Positions 22,063 through 23,568 of a DNA stretch of 23,568 bases are shown piece by piece (position 1 is the first letter of the stretch; the number at the start of each line of letters is the position of its first letter). The translations under genes and the position numbers were made by a program. The notes under the pieces were generated by a model. It was not told the origin of the DNA, did no database searches, and was given only the letters and a program-made list of their open reading frames with translations. The DNA lies in NCBI GenBank assembly GCA_019894875.1, contig JAGXNR010000040.1:1-23568 (forward strand), given 5' to 3'. Source of the stretch: Promethearchaeota archaeon. GTDB taxonomy: Archaea; Asgardarchaeota; Lokiarchaeia; Sigynarchaeales; SOKP01.

Positions 22063-22866
22063 TTGTCTGGTTATATTGGAAAAAAAATTAGATTGGAAAG
22101 AATAATTAATCGAGAAACTAATAAATCAATCATAATACCTATGGATCACGGTCTAACCCTAGGACCAATTAAAGGAATTGATAAAAATTTGGGAGAAATC
22201 GTAAATAAGATTGCCATGGGTGGTGCTAATGCGATACTGGGGCACGTAGGCATTCCATTATATGCTCATAGGGGTTATGGTCCAGATATTGGATTAATAC
22301 TTCATTTATCGGGTTCTACATCATTAAGTCCTGATTCAAACTATAAAGTACTTGTAAATACCGTATTAGAAGCGGTTAAATTCGGGGCAGATGGAGTATC
22401 AATTCATATCAACGTTGGTACAAAATCAGATCCTGAGATGCTTGAGATATTAGGACGAGTCTCAAGAGAATGTCGTGATCTTGGTATGCCTTTGGTTGCT
22501 ATGATGTATCCAAGAGGTGAAAATATAGAAAATGAACAAGATGTCGAAGTAGTCAAAATCGCAGCAAGAGTAGCCGCCGAATTGGGTGCAGATATCGTAA
22601 AAACTAACTGGACTGGAGATCCTGATTCTTTTAAAGAAGTCGTTGATGGTTGTATGGCACCGGTAATAATAGCAGGAGGAGAAAAAGCAGATATTAAAGA
22701 AATCTTAGAAATCACGAAACAATCAATTGATGTAGGAGGATCGGGAGTAGCATTTGGAAGAAATGTATTTCAGGCAGATGATCCTACTAAATTCGTAAGA
22801 GCTTTATATCTAATAGTTCAAAAAAGGTATGAAGTAGATGAAGCAATAAAAGAATTGAACTTCTAG
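22063..22866 (+). CDS. 2-amino-3,7-dideoxy-D-threo-hept-6-ulosonate (ADTH) synthase, AroA'
   Basis: A 267-residue class I aldolase-type TIM barrel of the FbaB/AroA' family. GKKIRLERIINRETNKSIII, PMDHGLTLGPIKGI (Asp28), GHRGYG-like AHRGYGPDIGLILHLSG, MMYPRG (Tyr149), DIVKTNWTGD with the Schiff-base Lys180, GGSGVAFGRNVFQ as phosphate loop are present. In methanogens and relatives AroA' joins L-aspartate semialdehyde and 6-deoxy-5-ketofructose-1-phosphate, starting the alternative route to dehydroquinate and aromatic amino acids. Closeness to that subgroup is judged from the MDHGxxxGPI and NxxAxxG patterns; a fructose-bisphosphate aldolase role is the alternative. TTG start with GAGGT 10 bases upstream; pyrophosphatase follows after 26 bases. 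Confidence 0.88.
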   Translation: MSGYIGKKIRLERIINRETNKSIIIPMDHGLTLGPIKGIDKNLGEIVNKIAMGGANAILGHVGIPLYAHRGYGPDIGLILHLSGSTSLSPDSNYKVLVNTVLEAVKFGADGVSIHINVGTKSDPEMLEILGRVSRECRDLGMPLVAMMYPRGENIENEQDVEVVKIAARVAAELGADIVKTNWTGDPDSFKEVVDGCMAPVIIAGGEKADIKEILEITKQSIDVGGSGVAFGRNVFQADDPTKFVRALYLIVQKRYEVDEAIKELNF

Positions 22867-22892
22867 CTTTAATCTTTTAATAAACGGGTAAG

Positions 22893-23432
22893 ATGATTAT
22901 GAATCTTTGGAAAGATATTCCCTCGGGAGATAATCCTCCCATCATTTTAAACGCAGTAATTGAAGTTATAAGTGGCTCAAGAGATAAATATGAATACAAA
23001 CAAGAATGGGAAGCTTTTGTATTAGATCGAGTAATTCCTTCCTCAGTTATTTTTCCTGTAGAGTATGGATTTATTCCCCAAACTTGGTCTGATGATAATG
23101 ATCCTCTTGATATAATGATATTAAGTTACGAACCTCTCGAAGTAGGATGTATCGTGAAAGTCCGAGTTATTGGTGCCTTAATCATTGAGGATGAGCAGGG
23201 GGAAGATCCTAAAATTCTCTCTGTGTTGGTTAATGATGCACGTTTTGATGGATATAATGATATTCAGGATGTTCATCAACATAAGTTGAAGGAAATCCAA
23301 GAGTTTTATGAGACGTATAAAAGATTAGAACCTCATAAATGGGTAAGATTTAAAGAGTGGAAAAATATGAATAATGCAAAAGAAATTGTGGATTATTCAA
23401 TTAAGCAATTTAAAAATTTGAATCTTCTATAG
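22893..23432 (+). CDS. ppa: Inorganic pyrophosphatase, family I
   Basis: A 179-residue soluble enzyme hydrolysing PPi to phosphate, drawing biosynthesis forward. EYKQEWEAFVLDRVI, FPVEYGFIPQTW and SDDNDPLDIMIL supply the acidic metal ligands of the DxDPxD signature, then IEDEQGEDPKILSV and DVHQHKLKEIQEFYETYKRLE. Length is standard for archaea. Two start codons lie close together (ATG 22893, ATG 22899); the first is taken. It is probably in one transcript with the aldolase-type gene. Confidence 0.97.
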   Translation: MIMNLWKDIPSGDNPPIILNAVIEVISGSRDKYEYKQEWEAFVLDRVIPSSVIFPVEYGFIPQTWSDDNDPLDIMILSYEPLEVGCIVKVRVIGALIIEDEQGEDPKILSVLVNDARFDGYNDIQDVHQHKLKEIQEFYETYKRLEPHKWVRFKEWKNMNNAKEIVDYSIKQFKNLNLL

Positions 23433-23493
23433 AATAAGGTAAAATCAACTTGGCGATTTTCTTGCATGTTCACTTACAATCTAAAAATCTCAA

Positions 23494-23568
23494 TTAAACC
23501 TCTACCTTTATTCTTTTAATAACAGGAATGAGAATTTTACTTTTTCTGTAGAGATACCCTAATTGGTC
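23494..23568 (-). CDS. Possible C-terminal end of a gene running out of the window
   Basis: Minus-strand frame, open from the window edge to a stop at 23494-23496, encoding DQLGYLYRKSKILIPVIKRI and KVEV. It resembles protein, but 24 codons can be open by chance in AT-rich DNA. No family recognised. Confidence 0.35.
   Translation of the reverse strand, partial: DQLGYLYRKSKILIPVIKRIKVEV

Overview
The window is AT-rich (about one third G+C by eye, not computed) and carries an unmistakably archaeal gene set: ribosomal proteins S6e, L24e, L7Ae, S28e, S24e and S27ae, RNA polymerase subunits Rpo10 and Rpo7, Spt4, the KEOPS subunits Kae1 and Bud32, GTP-dependent dephospho-CoA kinase, and an ADTH (AroA') synthase. 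Two proteins with gelsolin-like folds and a secreted repeat protein with a C-terminal membrane anchor of the IPGY type point to an Asgard archaeon, most likely Lokiarchaeia-like. The lineage is inferred from gene content, not from a tree.

Layout: 1-305 is the 3' end of a zinc-type alcohol dehydrogenase. 342-1180 holds twin minus-strand genes for about 76-residue helical proteins with near-identical promoters. 1302-2552 is a peptidase-U32-type Fe-S protein. 2625-3920 (-) is a Fae-Hps fusion (formaldehyde and pentose phosphate metabolism). 4157-5284 (-) is a PLP aminotransferase. 5491-5790 is an orphan small gene. 6123 back to 8346 (-) is a three-gene group: gelsolin-like protein, B12/radical-SAM protein, alkyltransferase-like DNA-repair protein. 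8519-9376 holds S6e, L24e (+) and Rpo10 (-). 9484-10300 is a graveyard with a transposase remnant and a second decayed reading frame. 10522-12891 is a large secreted repeat protein. 12974-14005 is a winged-helix/cyclin-fold regulator. 14006-14810 is a gene-poor stretch with repeats, a small palindromic element (14232-14495) and a cysteine-rich mini-ORF. 14826-15465 is L7Ae-S28e. 15593-16399 is a multi-spanning membrane protein. 16453-17397 (-) holds a second gelsolin-like gene and a ribbon-helix-helix regulator. 17764-21761 (-) is the conserved archaeal block rpo7-spt4-dephospho-CoA kinase-S24e-S27ae-kae1-bud32. 22063-23432 (+) is aroA' and inorganic pyrophosphatase.

The translation, transcription and tRNA-modification genes are syntenic and ordinary. 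The points most worth a second look are: (a) several reading frames, including the essential L7Ae gene, that look intact only if one base is removed near the start or in a homopolymer, or if AUA/AUU starts are used; (b) twin small genes whose promoters share a palindrome with one compensated base pair at an identical distance from the start; (c) a regulator joining repeated helix-turn-helix units to a TFB-like cyclin fold; (d) the two gelsolin-like proteins; (e) a repeat-rich stretch with a 20-bp perfect terminal inverted repeat. No tRNA, rRNA or CRISPR array was found.
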